A stretch of 58,950 nt of DNA from DATBDE01 sp036270095 (GCA_036270095.1 DATBDE010000148.1:1-58950), one strand, 5' to 3'. Positions 50,100 through 58,107 are shown, counted from the stretch's first letter. Notes: a model not told the origin generated them from the letters alone. Numbers and translations: made by a program.

Positions 50100-50127
50100 A
50101 AAAGAGGCCGCCGGTGAGCGGCCTCTC
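50100..50127 (-). terminator. Intrinsic terminator for the gene at 50156
   Basis: Perfect 9-bp stem (50104-50112 and 50119-50127, loop CGGTGA) followed on the minus strand by TTTT. It lies between the stop at 50156 and hyuA. Confidence 0.75.
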
Positions 50128-50155
50128 CTCGCGACCCCGTGGAAAGCGCCTGTGC

Positions 50156-50590
50156 CTACGCGGCCAGCGGCAGCGCCTCGACGTCCTCCGTCGCGGTGAG
50201 GTGCTGGTGCGACGGGCAGTACCCGTTGTGCGGCAGCGGCATCCGCTGGCACGCCGTGCCCTTGCGGGTGGTGGCGCGGCACTGCAGCGGGTTGCCGTTC
50301 ACGTCGTAGCCGTGGAGGGGGAGCGTCGTGAAGTACTCCTCGGCTGCGGCGATGTAGCGGCGGACGACCTCGCAGGCCTTCCGCTGCGTGGTCATCGGGA
50401 AGTAGATCCGGATCTCGCGGAACAGCGTGCGCGCCGGCTTCGCGAAGTAATGGCGATCGGTGGCGAGCCGCTCGATGGCGGCCTCGGACGCACGTAGCAC
50501 TCTTTCGTGGTTGGACGTGCCCGGAATGACGTCCTCGTCGAGGATGTCATCGGCCAGGCGCAGATAGATAGCCCTGCTGAACTGGTACAT
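50156..50590 (-). CDS. Hypothetical protein with C-terminal Cys/His cluster
   Basis: 144 residues. The N-terminal 100 residues are helical and charged (FSRAIYLRLADDILDED, RRYIAAAEEYFTTLP). The C-terminus CRATTRKGTACQRMPLPHNGYCPSHQH holds three Cys and several His in the spacing of a small zinc-binding module that recalls the CRA..GxPC..C..H(GG) motif in phage and plasmid proteins. ATG 50590 is preferred over GTG 50599 because AAGGAG lies about 10 bases upstream. Followed by an intrinsic terminator. Function unknown. Confidence 0.65.
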   Translation of the reverse strand: MYQFSRAIYLRLADDILDEDVIPGTSNHERVLRASEAAIERLATDRHYFAKPARTLFREIRIYFPMTTQRKACEVVRRYIAAAEEYFTTLPLHGYDVNGNPLQCRATTRKGTACQRMPLPHNGYCPSHQHLTATEDVEALPLAA

Positions 50591-50735
50591 CAGCCTCACG
50601 CTCCTTGTTCGGCTCCCCTGCCTGCTTCCCGCTCTCTCGCGCGGCGAGTATGCGGTCGATCTGTGAAGCTGGAAACGCAGCGATTGTTAATTCGGCGTTA
50701 AGTGCGTCCACATACCTCAAGCGTTTGTCCGGCCG

Positions 50736-52214
50736 CTACTCCCAGCGCTCGTAGCGAACTGCGCCGTCCTCGACGACGCTGTGCTGGAGCTCGAGGGCGG
50801 GGTCCGGGGCGGGTGCGTCGAGACGCCAGTGGGCGCCGCGGCTCTCGTTGCGATGCAGCGCGCAGCGGGCGGTCAGGCGGGCGAGCGGGTGAGGGTGGTC
50901 GAGCAGCGTCTGCAGGCCCTCGGCAGTGCGCTCGAGCCCCGCGTGGGCCCACAGCGCGCGGCGGGTCTCGCGGTCGGGGCGCTCGAGGGCGAGCGGGTCG
51001 GGGGGCGGCGGCTCTGCGACGGGCTTTCCGGGTCCCGCGGGCTCGTCGAGCGCGGCCAGGGCCGCGCGGCGGCCGAACACGAAGCACTCGGAGAGCGAGT
51101 TCGAGGCGAGGCGGTTGGCGCCGTGCAGGCCGGTGTCGGCGCACTCGCCGATCGCGTACAGGCCGGGCACGCGGGCGTGCCCGTGCAGGTCGGCCGCGAT
51201 CCCCCCCATGAGGTAGTGGGCGGCGGGGGCGACGGGCACGAGCTCGCGTTCGGGGTTGAGGCCGGCGTCGCGCAGGGCCTCGACGACGTTCGGGAACAAG
51301 GCCGGGTCGACCGCGCGCATGTCGAGGTCGACGTAGCGCATGCCGGTCTCGTGCAGCTCGGCCTCGATGGCGCGGGCGACCTCGTCGCGCGGCTTGAGCT
51401 CGTCGACGAAGCGCTCCCCGTCGGCGTCGAGAAGCGTGGCGCCCTCGCCGCGGATCGCCTCGGTGATGAGGAAGCCGTTGACGCCCTCGGCGGTGCGGCC
51501 GGCGAGCTCGTCGGGGCCGCCGGCGACCACCGCGGTGGGATGGAACTGCACGAGCTCGAGATCGGCGAGGGCGGCGCCTGCGGTGCGGGCCAGCAGGAGT
51601 CCGCTGCCGAACGAGCCCGGCGGGTTGGTGGTGCGGCGCCAGAGGGCGGCCGTGCCGCCGGTGGCGAGGATGGTGGCCCGGGCATTGATGGCCGCGCCGT
51701 CGTCGGTGACGAGGCCGATGACGCGGCCGTCGTCGACCCAGAGCGCGGCCGCCTTGCGGCGCTCGCGGACCTCGATGCGGGGGTCGAGGGCGACGAGGGC
51801 CGAGAGCTCCCTGGTCACCCGGCGGCCGGTGGCGCTGCCGCCGGCGTGGGCGACGCGGCGGGCGGAGTGGCCGCCCTCGAGGCCGAGGGCGAGGTTGCCG
51901 TCGCGGTCGGCGTCGAAGTGGACGCCGAGGGACTCGAGGTCGTGGAGGGCGTTGGGCGCCTCGTCGGTGAGCACGCGGGCGGCGCTGGGCCGCACGGCGC
52001 CGCGGCCGGCCTTGACCGTGTCGTCGAGATGGCGTTGCGGCGAATCGTCGGGGGCGGTGGCGGCGGCGAGGCCGCCCTGGGCCCAGTAGGAGGCGGACTC
52101 GGCGAGCGGCGTCGCCGAGACGAGCACGGGGCGGGCACCGGCGCGGGCGGCGGTCAGCGTCGCGTACAGCCCGGCCGCCCCGGCGCCCACGACGATGAGG
52201 TCGGGGTCCGCCAA
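50736..52214 (-). CDS. nadB: L-aspartate oxidase
   Basis: 492 residues of the succinate dehydrogenase/fumarate reductase flavoprotein family. LIVVGAGAAGLYATLTAARAG (FAD), SYWAQGGLAAA, GGHSARRVAHAGGSATGR, the substrate region FHPTAVV, ITEAIRGEGATLLDADG and PAAHYLMGGIAAD, then HGANRLASNSLSECFVFGRRA. It makes iminoaspartate from aspartate for NAD synthesis; no nadA or nadC is in the window. TTG 52214 is chosen over TTG 52223 because TACCCT lies 8 bases before it. Confidence 0.93.
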   Translation of the reverse strand: MADPDLIVVGAGAAGLYATLTAARAGARPVLVSATPLAESASYWAQGGLAAATAPDDSPQRHLDDTVKAGRGAVRPSAARVLTDEAPNALHDLESLGVHFDADRDGNLALGLEGGHSARRVAHAGGSATGRRVTRELSALVALDPRIEVRERRKAAALWVDDGRVIGLVTDDGAAINARATILATGGTAALWRRTTNPPGSFGSGLLLARTAGAALADLELVQFHPTAVVAGGPDELAGRTAEGVNGFLITEAIRGEGATLLDADGERFVDELKPRDEVARAIEAELHETGMRYVDLDMRAVDPALFPNVVEALRDAGLNPERELVPVAPAAHYLMGGIAADLHGHARVPGLYAIGECADTGLHGANRLASNSLSECFVFGRRAALAALDEPAGPGKPVAEPPPPDPLALERPDRETRRALWAHAGLERTAEGLQTLLDHPHPLARLTARCALHRNESRGAHWRLDAPAPDPALELQHSVVEDGAVRYERWE

Positions 52215-52222
52215 GCGGCCCA

Positions 52223-52232
52223 AGGGTAGGGT
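52223..52232. promoter_or_regulatory. Overlapping divergent -10 elements in AGGGTAGGGT
   Basis: Minus-strand TACCCT (52223-52228) is 8 bases from the nadB TTG 52214. Plus-strand TAGGGT (52227-52232) is 7 bases from GTG 52240. Confidence 0.6.
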
Positions 52233-52239
52233 GGAGAGC

Positions 52240-53283
52240 GTGGGTGCGCCCGTCTACCTGTCCCATCCGGCGTCGCTCGAGCACGACACGGGAGCGCATC
52301 CGGAGCGGGCCGCGCGCATCGTCGCGATCGAGGAGGAGCTGAGCGCCCGGGACTGGCTCGGCTTCGAGCGGGTCGAGGCGCCGCGCGTCGCGCGTTGGGA
52401 CCTCGAGGCCGTGCACCCGGCGTGGTACATCGCGGGCATCCGCGAGCTCTCCGAGGCCGGGGGCGGGCCGATCGACCTGGACACCGTGGTGTCCGAGGGG
52501 TCGTGGGAGGCGGCGCAGCGCGCCGCGGGCGGAGCGGTCGCGCTGGTCGACCTGCTGCTGGACGGCAGCGCTCCGACGGGTGCGTCGGTGCTGCGGCCTC
52601 CTGGGCACCACGCCGAGCCGGCGCGGGCGATGGGCTTCTGCCTGTTCAACAACGTGGCCGTGGCGGCGCAGCACGCGCTGTCGGTGCGAGGGCTGTCGCG
52701 GGTCTTGGTGCTGGACTGGGACGTGCACCACGGGAACGGGACGGAGGCGGCGTTCGTCTCGTCGCCGTCCGTCCTGTACGTGTCGCTGCACGAATGGCCG
52801 CTGTATCCGGGGACCGGCCCGGCGTCGGACGTCGGGAGCGGGGAGGGCGAAGGCTTCACGCTGAACCTGCCGGTGCCGTCGGGGTCCGGGAATGCGGAGT
52901 TCGTGTCGCTGGTGGCGGACGTGGTGGCCCCGGTGGCGCTGGCCTACGCGCCGGAGCTCGTGCTGCTCTCCGCGGGGTTCGATTCGCACGCGGAAGATCC
53001 GCTGGCCACGTGCACGGTGACCGAGGCCGGGTACGCGGCGATGACGGCGGTGGCGCGGCGGTTCGCGGCGGAGCTCGGCGTGCCCGTCGGGCTGGTGCTG
53101 GAGGGCGGCTACGCGCTGGGAGCGCTGGCGCGATCGCTGGCCGCGACGCTCGAGGTGTTGGCGGCGGACGAGGTGCCGGACACGGGTTCGGCGCCCCCGC
53201 ATCCGCTGGCGGTCCACGCGGCGGCGCGGCTGAATCGGTGGTGGCCGACGCTCGGGGGCGCGGAGGCGCGGTCGGCGCCGTAG
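52240..53283 (+). CDS. Histone-deacetylase-family hydrolase (acetoin utilisation/APAH type)
   Basis: 347 residues from GTG 52240. Arginase-deacetylase fold zinc enzyme: HDTGAHPERAARIVAI, RPPGHHAEPARAMGFCLFNNVAVAA (charge-relay His pair), VLDWDVHHGNGT (zinc Asp and His), LLSAGFDSHAEDPLA (third zinc Asp) and LEGGYALGALARS. Probably removes acetyl groups from proteins or acetylpolyamines. Divergent from nadB, an enzyme of NAD synthesis. Confidence 0.93.
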   Translation: MGAPVYLSHPASLEHDTGAHPERAARIVAIEEELSARDWLGFERVEAPRVARWDLEAVHPAWYIAGIRELSEAGGGPIDLDTVVSEGSWEAAQRAAGGAVALVDLLLDGSAPTGASVLRPPGHHAEPARAMGFCLFNNVAVAAQHALSVRGLSRVLVLDWDVHHGNGTEAAFVSSPSVLYVSLHEWPLYPGTGPASDVGSGEGEGFTLNLPVPSGSGNAEFVSLVADVVAPVALAYAPELVLLSAGFDSHAEDPLATCTVTEAGYAAMTAVARRFAAELGVPVGLVLEGGYALGALARSLAATLEVLAADEVPDTGSAPPHPLAVHAAARLNRWWPTLGGAEARSAP

Positions 53284-53325
53284 GGCGCGTTCCCCTCCCT
53301 CCTCTGAGCCGTCAGGCCTGGAGCC

Positions 53326-53787
53326 CTACTTCGAGCTCGTGCTCGTCGTGGGCACCGCGAGCCGGGACTTCCCCGGCGTCGTGGTGGTCGCCGTCGAGGT
53401 CGTGGGGGTCGACGTCGTCGGCGTGGAGGTGGTCGGCGAGGATGTCGTCGGGCTCGAGCTCGTGGGCGTGGAGGTCGTGGGGGTCGACGTCGTCGGCGTC
53501 GACGTCGTCGAGGGCTTGGGCGCCGGCGCGGTGCCCGTCGCCGGCAGCGTCTTCGGCGGGTTCGTGATCGTCCTGACCTGCGACGTGTCGCCCGAGACCG
53601 CGACGAACGCGGCCGCGACGCCGCCCAGCCCGAGCAGGAAGATCACCGTGACGACGATGATCGGGATGCGCCAGTTGCCGGGCCTCAGGATGCGGGTGGT
53701 CGCCGCGTAGCCGCAGGTCGTGCACCAGTCCTGGCCCGGTGTCAGCGGGGACTTGCAGCGGGGGCACTGCCCCGACGGCGCGCTCAC
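53326..53787 (-). CDS. Zinc-ribbon membrane protein with Ser/Thr/Pro repeat tail
   Basis: 153 residues from GTG 53787. Zinc ribbon CPRCKSPLTPGQDWCTTC (four Cys), one membrane helix (WRIPIIVVTVIFLLGLGGVAAAFVAV), then about 80 extracytoplasmic residues that include some nine STPTT-like units (STPTTSTPTTSTPTSSSP). The ribbon would lie in the cytoplasm and the tail outside. The tail may be a spacer or glycosylation target. It overlaps the preceding zinc-ribbon gene by 4 bases. Confidence 0.75.
   Translation of the reverse strand: MSAPSGQCPRCKSPLTPGQDWCTTCGYAATTRILRPGNWRIPIIVVTVIFLLGLGGVAAAFVAVSGDTSQVRTITNPPKTLPATGTAPAPKPSTTSTPTTSTPTTSTPTSSSPTTSSPTTSTPTTSTPTTSTATTTTPGKSRLAVPTTSTSSK
53390..53520 (-). 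repeat. Degenerate tandem repeat encoding (S/T)TPTTS units
   Basis: About nine imperfect 15-base units built from GTCGACGTCGTGGGC-like blocks encode the Ser/Thr/Pro tail. Not palindromic and without spacers, so not a CRISPR. Confidence 0.7.
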
Positions 53788-54929
53788 TCGGGCTCGTCCG
53801 GGGACCGCGTGGCGGGAGCCCTCGTGTGGCTCTCGTCGCCGCCGTTGCGCGAGGCGTCGTCGCTGTTGGCGCGCATGATCACCGTCTCGTCCTCGGCCGC
53901 GGGCTGCTGCTCGGTCGGCGGGTCCGCGGGAGCGGGCGCGGGGCCCGCGAGCGGGTCGCCCGAGTCCATCGCGGACTTCGGGCCGGCGGGGGCGGCAGGC
54001 GGGGCCTGCCCGAGCGGATCGCCGGAGCCCATGCCCGGGCGGCCGGACGGTGCTGGAGCGGCGGGCGCAGGCTGGCCGAGCGGGTCGCCCGAGCCGACGC
54101 CCTGCTCGCCGGTGGGCGGCGCGGCCGGGGTCGGCGCGCTCGGGGGGGCCGAAGGTGCCGGCGTGCCGGGCGAACTGGGGGCTCCGCCGAGGGAGGCTGC
54201 GGGGGTCCCGGGCGCGGCGCTGGGGGGTCCAGCCGGTGCGGGTGCACCGGTGGGCGCGCCGCTTGGGCCGCGAGCCGCCGCTCCGCCGGCCGCGCCTGCA
54301 CCGGCCGCCGCGCCCGCAGCAGGGCCCGCTGCCGGTGCGCCGGACCGTGCCGCCGGTGTCGGGAGCGCTCCCGCCGAGCTCCAGTTCGCGAGCGCGGAGG
54401 CAGCGGGCGCCGCCGCCGGCGCGCCGCCGGGGGCGGGCGTCGGGCGGGGCGCAGCGGGTGCCCCGCCGAACTGTCCGAGCGCGGCCTCGGCCTCGCTCGC
54501 GAGGCCGGCGCCGCAGTTCGAGCAGAACCGCGCCGCGCTGGCGTAGACCTCGCCGCAGCGAGGGCACTCGCCGCCGATGCCGGGGATGCGGAGCTCGCGC
54601 AGGGGCTTGCGCTCGTCGAGCGCCACCTCCAGGCCCGACAGCTCGGAGTCGGTCGCCGCGAGGACGCCGACCTTCCGGTCGACCAGGTCCTGGCGCGGGC
54701 GCTTCTGGCGATAGGTCTCGTACACGAGCCCGCCCAGGTCGCGCAGTTGCAGGTCCCGCACGCGGCGCAAGTAGCGCAAGCGCCGCCGCAACTTGCCGCG
54801 ATCGCGGAAGCCCGGATTCGTATTGGGCGCGGTTCCGGCGCCGCTTGCCGGGGCGTTCTGACCTTGGGTCTCCTGCCCCGACCCGGAGTCGCCGCCGCGC
54901 CGGCGGAAGATGGTCGGTAGCCGGCTCAT
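53784..54929 (-). CDS. Zinc-ribbon protein with long Ala/Pro-rich region and SGDPL repeats
   Basis: 381 residues from ATG 54929. Basic helical N-terminus (GKLRRRLRYLRRVRDLQLRDLGGLVYETYRQ), central zinc ribbon CPRCGEVYASAARFCSNCG near residues 125-145, then about 200 residues of Ala/Pro/Gly. Three copies of an SGDPL(G/A) unit occur (GVGSGDPLGQ, GMGSGDPLGQ, AMDSGDPLAG), each before APA/PPA spacers. C-terminus acidic. No membrane segment. It probably works with the next zinc-ribbon membrane protein, whose gene overlaps its stop. Confidence 0.72.
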   Translation of the reverse strand: MSRLPTIFRRRGGDSGSGQETQGQNAPASGAGTAPNTNPGFRDRGKLRRRLRYLRRVRDLQLRDLGGLVYETYRQKRPRQDLVDRKVGVLAATDSELSGLEVALDERKPLRELRIPGIGGECPRCGEVYASAARFCSNCGAGLASEAEAALGQFGGAPAAPRPTPAPGGAPAAAPAASALANWSSAGALPTPAARSGAPAAGPAAGAAAGAGAAGGAAARGPSGAPTGAPAPAGPPSAAPGTPAASLGGAPSSPGTPAPSAPPSAPTPAAPPTGEQGVGSGDPLGQPAPAAPAPSGRPGMGSGDPLGQAPPAAPAGPKSAMDSGDPLAGPAPAPADPPTEQQPAAEDETVIMRANSDDASRNGGDESHTRAPATRSPDEPE

Positions 54930-54975
54930 GTCAGCGAATGCGCCGCCCAACGGACCCGGCGACGCCGCGGGCGCG

Positions 54976-54981
54976 AGTATA
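54976..54981 (-). promoter_or_regulatory. -10 element (TATACT) of the zinc-ribbon pair
   Basis: TATACT on the minus strand, 46 bases upstream of ATG 54929, implying a leader of about 40 bases. Confidence 0.4.
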
Positions 54982-55094
54982 GAGGCCTTCCAGGCGCATT
55001 CCTGCACTGTTGCTCGACATTCGCGTCTATTTCCGACACGCGCGACTGCGGACACTCCGCCCACAACGTTTCCCCCAACGCGGAGGTGTCGGAG

Positions 55095-55337
55095 ATGGCA
55101 TACGGATTGATGGGACGAGTCCACGCGGAGGCGGCCTGGCTGTGGCGCCGGCTGACGGCCCTGGCGGCCGGCGAGCGGGGCCAGGGGACGGACGAGTACG
55201 TGGCGCTGATCCTGCTCGTGGCGGTGGTCCTCGCCGGCGTCGTGGCCGCGACGAAGAAGACCAACCTGGGCAGCGGCGACATCGGCAAGGCGATCATGGA
55301 CAAGATCAAGGGGGCGATCGACGACGTGAGCAAGTAA
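55095..55337 (+). CDS. Flp/TadE-type pilin-like peptide
   Basis: 80 residues. A charged stretch GERGQGTDEYVALILLVAVVLAGVVA has the class of a type IVb prepilin: a Gly-containing cleavage region, a Glu at about +5 (DEY), and a hydrophobic core. GGAGG lies 8 bases before ATG 55095. The leader is unusually long (about 31 residues) and Trp/Arg-rich. No tad/flp genes are nearby, so assembly machinery must be encoded elsewhere or the peptide has another use. Confidence 0.6.
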   Translation: MAYGLMGRVHAEAAWLWRRLTALAAGERGQGTDEYVALILLVAVVLAGVVAATKKTNLGSGDIGKAIMDKIKGAIDDVSK

Positions 55338-55409
55338 CACGGGCGCGAGCCGCGAAGCGCGGGACCAGCGGATTGCGTCGATCCGCCGATCGCCTGCCAA
55401 CATGGCCGT

Positions 55410-56282
55410 GTGGACGGGCCGACTTCCGCATCCTCACCCTCGCCGCGCCCGCAGGAGCGGCCCATCGGGGTGTTCGACTCCGGGGTCGGAGGGCTCACTG
55501 TGCTGCACGAGCTCCTGGTCGCGCTACCCCACGAGGACTTCCTCTACCTCGGGGATACCGCGCGCTTCCCCTACGGCGACCGCGATGGCGACGAGCTCCA
55601 GCGCTTCGCGCTCCAGATCGCCGAGCACCTCCTGCGCCGGCGCACGAAGCTCCTGGTCGTGGCCTGCAACTCCGCGGCCGCGGCGGCGGTCGCCGCCCTC
55701 CAGACCCGGATGATGGAGACCACGCTGGGGGTCGACGTCGTGGCCGTGGTGGGGCCGGAGTCCCAGCTCGCCGTCGACGCCACCGACAACGGCCGCATCG
55801 GGCTTCTCGCCACGCCGGCGACCGTGTCCTCGGGCGCCTACGCTCGCGCCGTCGCCGCCGCCGATTCCATGGTCGAGCTCCACGCCGTCCCCTGCCCTGA
55901 CCTGGCGCCGATCATCCAGGGCGGCTTCCCCTTCGACGAGCACGTGGTGGAAACCGTGCGCGCCTACTGCGAGCCGCTGCGCGAGGCCGGCGTCGACACC
56001 GTGATCCTCGGCTGCACGCACTACCCGCTCGTCGCGCCCATGCTCCAGCGCACGCTCGGGCGCAACGTCCGGCTGGTCACCTCGGGCCAGGCCATCGCCC
56101 GCCGCGTCGAGCATGCGCTCGCGCGCCGCGACCTCGCCAACCCCCAGGAACAGGAGGGCGACTACCGCTTCCTGTGCACGGGCGACGTGGACGCCTTCCG
56201 CGAGCTGGGTACCCGGTTCCTCCAGATGCCCCTGGGTGACATCGTCCACGTCGACCTCGAGCGGGAGCACGCAACCGCATGA
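55410..56282 (+). CDS. murI: Glutamate racemase
   Basis: 290 residues from GTG 55410. Both catalytic Cys are present: Cys86 in VACNSAAAA and the second in GCTHYPLVAP. IGVFDSGVGGLTVLHEL opens the domain. It converts L- to D-glutamate for peptidoglycan. A 16-residue Pro/Ser N-terminal extension precedes the conserved part, so a later start is possible. CAACAT lies 6 bases upstream. First gene of a murI-rph-rdgB operon with 4-base overlaps. Confidence 0.95.
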   Translation: MDGPTSASSPSPRPQERPIGVFDSGVGGLTVLHELLVALPHEDFLYLGDTARFPYGDRDGDELQRFALQIAEHLLRRRTKLLVVACNSAAAAAVAALQTRMMETTLGVDVVAVVGPESQLAVDATDNGRIGLLATPATVSSGAYARAVAAADSMVELHAVPCPDLAPIIQGGFPFDEHVVETVRAYCEPLREAGVDTVILGCTHYPLVAPMLQRTLGRNVRLVTSGQAIARRVEHALARRDLANPQEQEGDYRFLCTGDVDAFRELGTRFLQMPLGDIVHVDLEREHATA

Positions 56283-57058
56283 CCACCACGACCGCCCCCC
56301 AGCGCTCCTACGGCCGCGCCCCCGACGGCCTGCGCCCCATCGGCATCGATCCCGGCTTCGTCCGCACCGCCACCGGCTCGGCGCTCATCTCGGCCGGCGA
56401 GACGCGCGTGATCTGCACGGCCTCGGTCGAGGAGTCGGTCCCGAGGTTCCTCGCCGGCTCGGGCCGCGGCTGGGTCACCGCCGAGTACGGCATGCTCCCC
56501 GCGTCCACGGGCGAGCGGAAGCGCCGCGACGTCTCCAAGGGCCGCCCCGACGGCCGCACGGTCGAGATCCAGCGCCTGATCGGCCGCAGCCTGCGCGGGG
56601 TCATCGACTTCACTGCCCTCGGCGAGCGCACCATCTACGTCGACTGCGACGTCCTCCAGGCCGACGGCGGCACCCGCTGCGCCTCGATCACCGGCGGCTA
56701 CGTCGCGCTCGCGCTGGCGGCGCAGCGCCTCATCGCCGACGGCAAGCTCGACCGCACACCCCTGAGCGGCAGCGTCGCGGCGGTGTCCGCGGGCGTGGTC
56801 GGCGGCGTGCCCCTGCTCGACCTCGACTACAGCGAGGACTCGACCGCCGAGGTCGACGCCAACGTCGTCATGACCGGCGACGGCGGGCTCATCGAGGTGC
56901 AGGCCACCGCCGAGAAGACCCCGCTCTCGCGCGCACACCTGGACGACCTGCTCGCCCTCGCCGCCTCCGGCATCGCCGAGCTGCGCATCGCCCAGCAGCA
57001 GGCGATCGACGGTGCCGCCGCCGCGGCGGACGGAGCGGGCGCCGCCGCGGCCGGGTGA
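56279..57058 (+). CDS. rph: Ribonuclease PH
   Basis: 259 residues. RSYGRAPDGLRPIGIDPGFVRTATGSALISAG, EYGMLPASTGERKRRD, GRTVEIQRLIGRSLRGVIDF and DCDVLQADGGTRCASITGGYVAL are the RNase PH signatures for phosphate and RNA binding. A phosphorolytic 3'-5' exonuclease that trims tRNA 3' ends. The C-terminal 12 residues are Ala-rich. ATG overlaps the murI stop (ATGA), and its stop overlaps the rdgB GTG. Confidence 0.96.
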   Translation: MTTTTAPQRSYGRAPDGLRPIGIDPGFVRTATGSALISAGETRVICTASVEESVPRFLAGSGRGWVTAEYGMLPASTGERKRRDVSKGRPDGRTVEIQRLIGRSLRGVIDFTALGERTIYVDCDVLQADGGTRCASITGGYVALALAAQRLIADGKLDRTPLSGSVAAVSAGVVGGVPLLDLDYSEDSTAEVDANVVMTGDGGLIEVQATAEKTPLSRAHLDDLLALAASGIAELRIAQQQAIDGAAAAADGAGAAAAG

Positions 57059-57639
57059 GGCTCGTGCTCGCCACCCGCAACCCGGGCAAGCGCCGCGAGT
57101 TCGCGCGCCTGCTCGCACCGCACGAGGTGGTCGCGATGCCCGACGACGTCGCCCTGCCGCCCGAGACCGGCGCCACGTTCGAGGCCAACGCGCTGCCCAA
57201 GGCCCGCGCGGCCGCACAGGCCACCGCCGCCGCCGCCATCGCCGACGACTCCGGCATCGAGGCCGCGGCGCTCGCTGGCGCGCCCGGCGTCCGGTCCGCC
57301 CGCTTCGCCGGCGAGCACGCCACCGACCAGGAGAACCTGGACAAGCTCCGCGCCACCGCCCCGCCCGGATCCGGCCTGCGTTATGTGTGCGCGATCGCCT
57401 ACGTCGACCCGCACACCCAGACCGAGCACGTCGTCGAGGAGACCACCAGCGGCACCATGGCTGCCGAGCCCAAGGGCACCCGCGGCTTCGGCTACGACCC
57501 CGTCTTCCTCCCCGACGACGCCCCCGACGGCCGCACCATGGCCGAGCTCACCGACGAGGAGAAGGACGCCATCTCGCACCGGGGGCGCGCCGCGCGGGCG
57601 CTCCTCCAGTGGCTGCCCCGCCCGGTCAGCGAAGGTTGA
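57055..57639 (+). CDS. rdgB: XTP/dITP diphosphatase (RdgB/HAM1)
   Basis: 194 residues from GTG 57055. LVLATRNPGKRREFARLL (substrate loop), ATFEANALPKARAAA, ADDSGIEAAALAGAPGVRSARFAGE (metal site), TRGFGYDPVFLPD and KDAISHRGRAARAL are all present. It removes non-canonical purine nucleotides from the pool. Its last 14 bases overlap the convergent small membrane gene. Confidence 0.95.
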   Translation: MRLVLATRNPGKRREFARLLAPHEVVAMPDDVALPPETGATFEANALPKARAAAQATAAAAIADDSGIEAAALAGAPGVRSARFAGEHATDQENLDKLRATAPPGSGLRYVCAIAYVDPHTQTEHVVEETTSGTMAAEPKGTRGFGYDPVFLPDDAPDGRTMAELTDEEKDAISHRGRAARALLQWLPRPVSEG

Positions 57640-57766
57640 TCGCGGCCGCTGCGCCGATGGCCACGAACACGACCGCGTACCCCTGGTAGTCGGACAGGAG
57701 CAGGATCAGCGCCGTGATCAGGGCGGCGATGACGGTGAGCAGCCAGGCGAGGCGGTTGAGCGGCAT
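57626..57766 (-). CDS. Small 46-residue membrane protein
   Basis: Reading ATG 57766 to TGA 57626 gives two hydrophobic stretches (RLAWLLTVIAALITALILLL and YAVVFVAIGAAAAIN) joined by SDYQG, with Met-Pro-Leu-Asn-Arg at the start. Composition is far more hydrophobic than a chance antisense frame. It fills the 150-base gap between rdgB and the next gene. No family recognised. Confidence 0.55.
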   Translation of the reverse strand: MPLNRLAWLLTVIAALITALILLLSDYQGYAVVFVAIGAAAAINLR

Positions 57767-57774
57767 GCGTGACC

Positions 57775-57780
57775 TATTCT
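57775..57780 (+). promoter_or_regulatory. -10 element (TATTCT) of the gene at 57793
   Basis: TATTCT ends 12 bases before ATG 57793, slightly farther than in the other cases. Confidence 0.4.
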
Positions 57781-57792
57781 CGACCACGGCCG

Positions 57793-58107
57793 ATGAGTAG
57801 GACGCTGACGCCCGCCGACGCGCACGCGCGGCTGCTCGAGCTGGGGACCCAGGTGCGGGACGCGCTCGTGCTCACGCGGCGCGGACGCGTGCTCGCCGGG
57901 CCCCGCGAGCTGGCCCCCGCGGCGAAGGCCCTGTTGCGCGCCACCCGCGCCCCCGAGCTCGAGGTCGCGACCGAGAAGGGCGCCGTGTTCGCCGCCCGCT
58001 CGCAGCGCCACGCCGTGATCGTGCTGACCCGGCGCGGCGCCGTGGCCGCGCCCGTGCTGTTCGGCCTGCGGCGGGTGCTCGACGCGCTGGAGGCCGCGCA
58101 GGGATGA
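57793..58107 (+). CDS. Roadblock/LC7-like small protein
   Basis: 104 residues with the alternating helix-strand pattern of Roadblock/LC7 domains: LLELGTQVRDALVLTRRGRVLAGPREL, VFAARSQRHAVIVLTRRGAVAAPVLFGLRRVLDAL. Such proteins regulate small GTPases or motility; none is nearby. The next gene starts at its stop with a 4-base overlap (ATGA), so the two are coupled. Assignment is from pattern only. Confidence 0.6.
   Translation: MSRTLTPADAHARLLELGTQVRDALVLTRRGRVLAGPRELAPAAKALLRATRAPELEVATEKGAVFAARSQRHAVIVLTRRGAVAAPVLFGLRRVLDALEAAQG

Noticed and set aside
53390..53520. Regular repeats that could be taken for a CRISPR array
   Set aside because: Units are degenerate 15-mers in frame, without spacers or palindromes; they encode the Ser/Thr/Pro tail.
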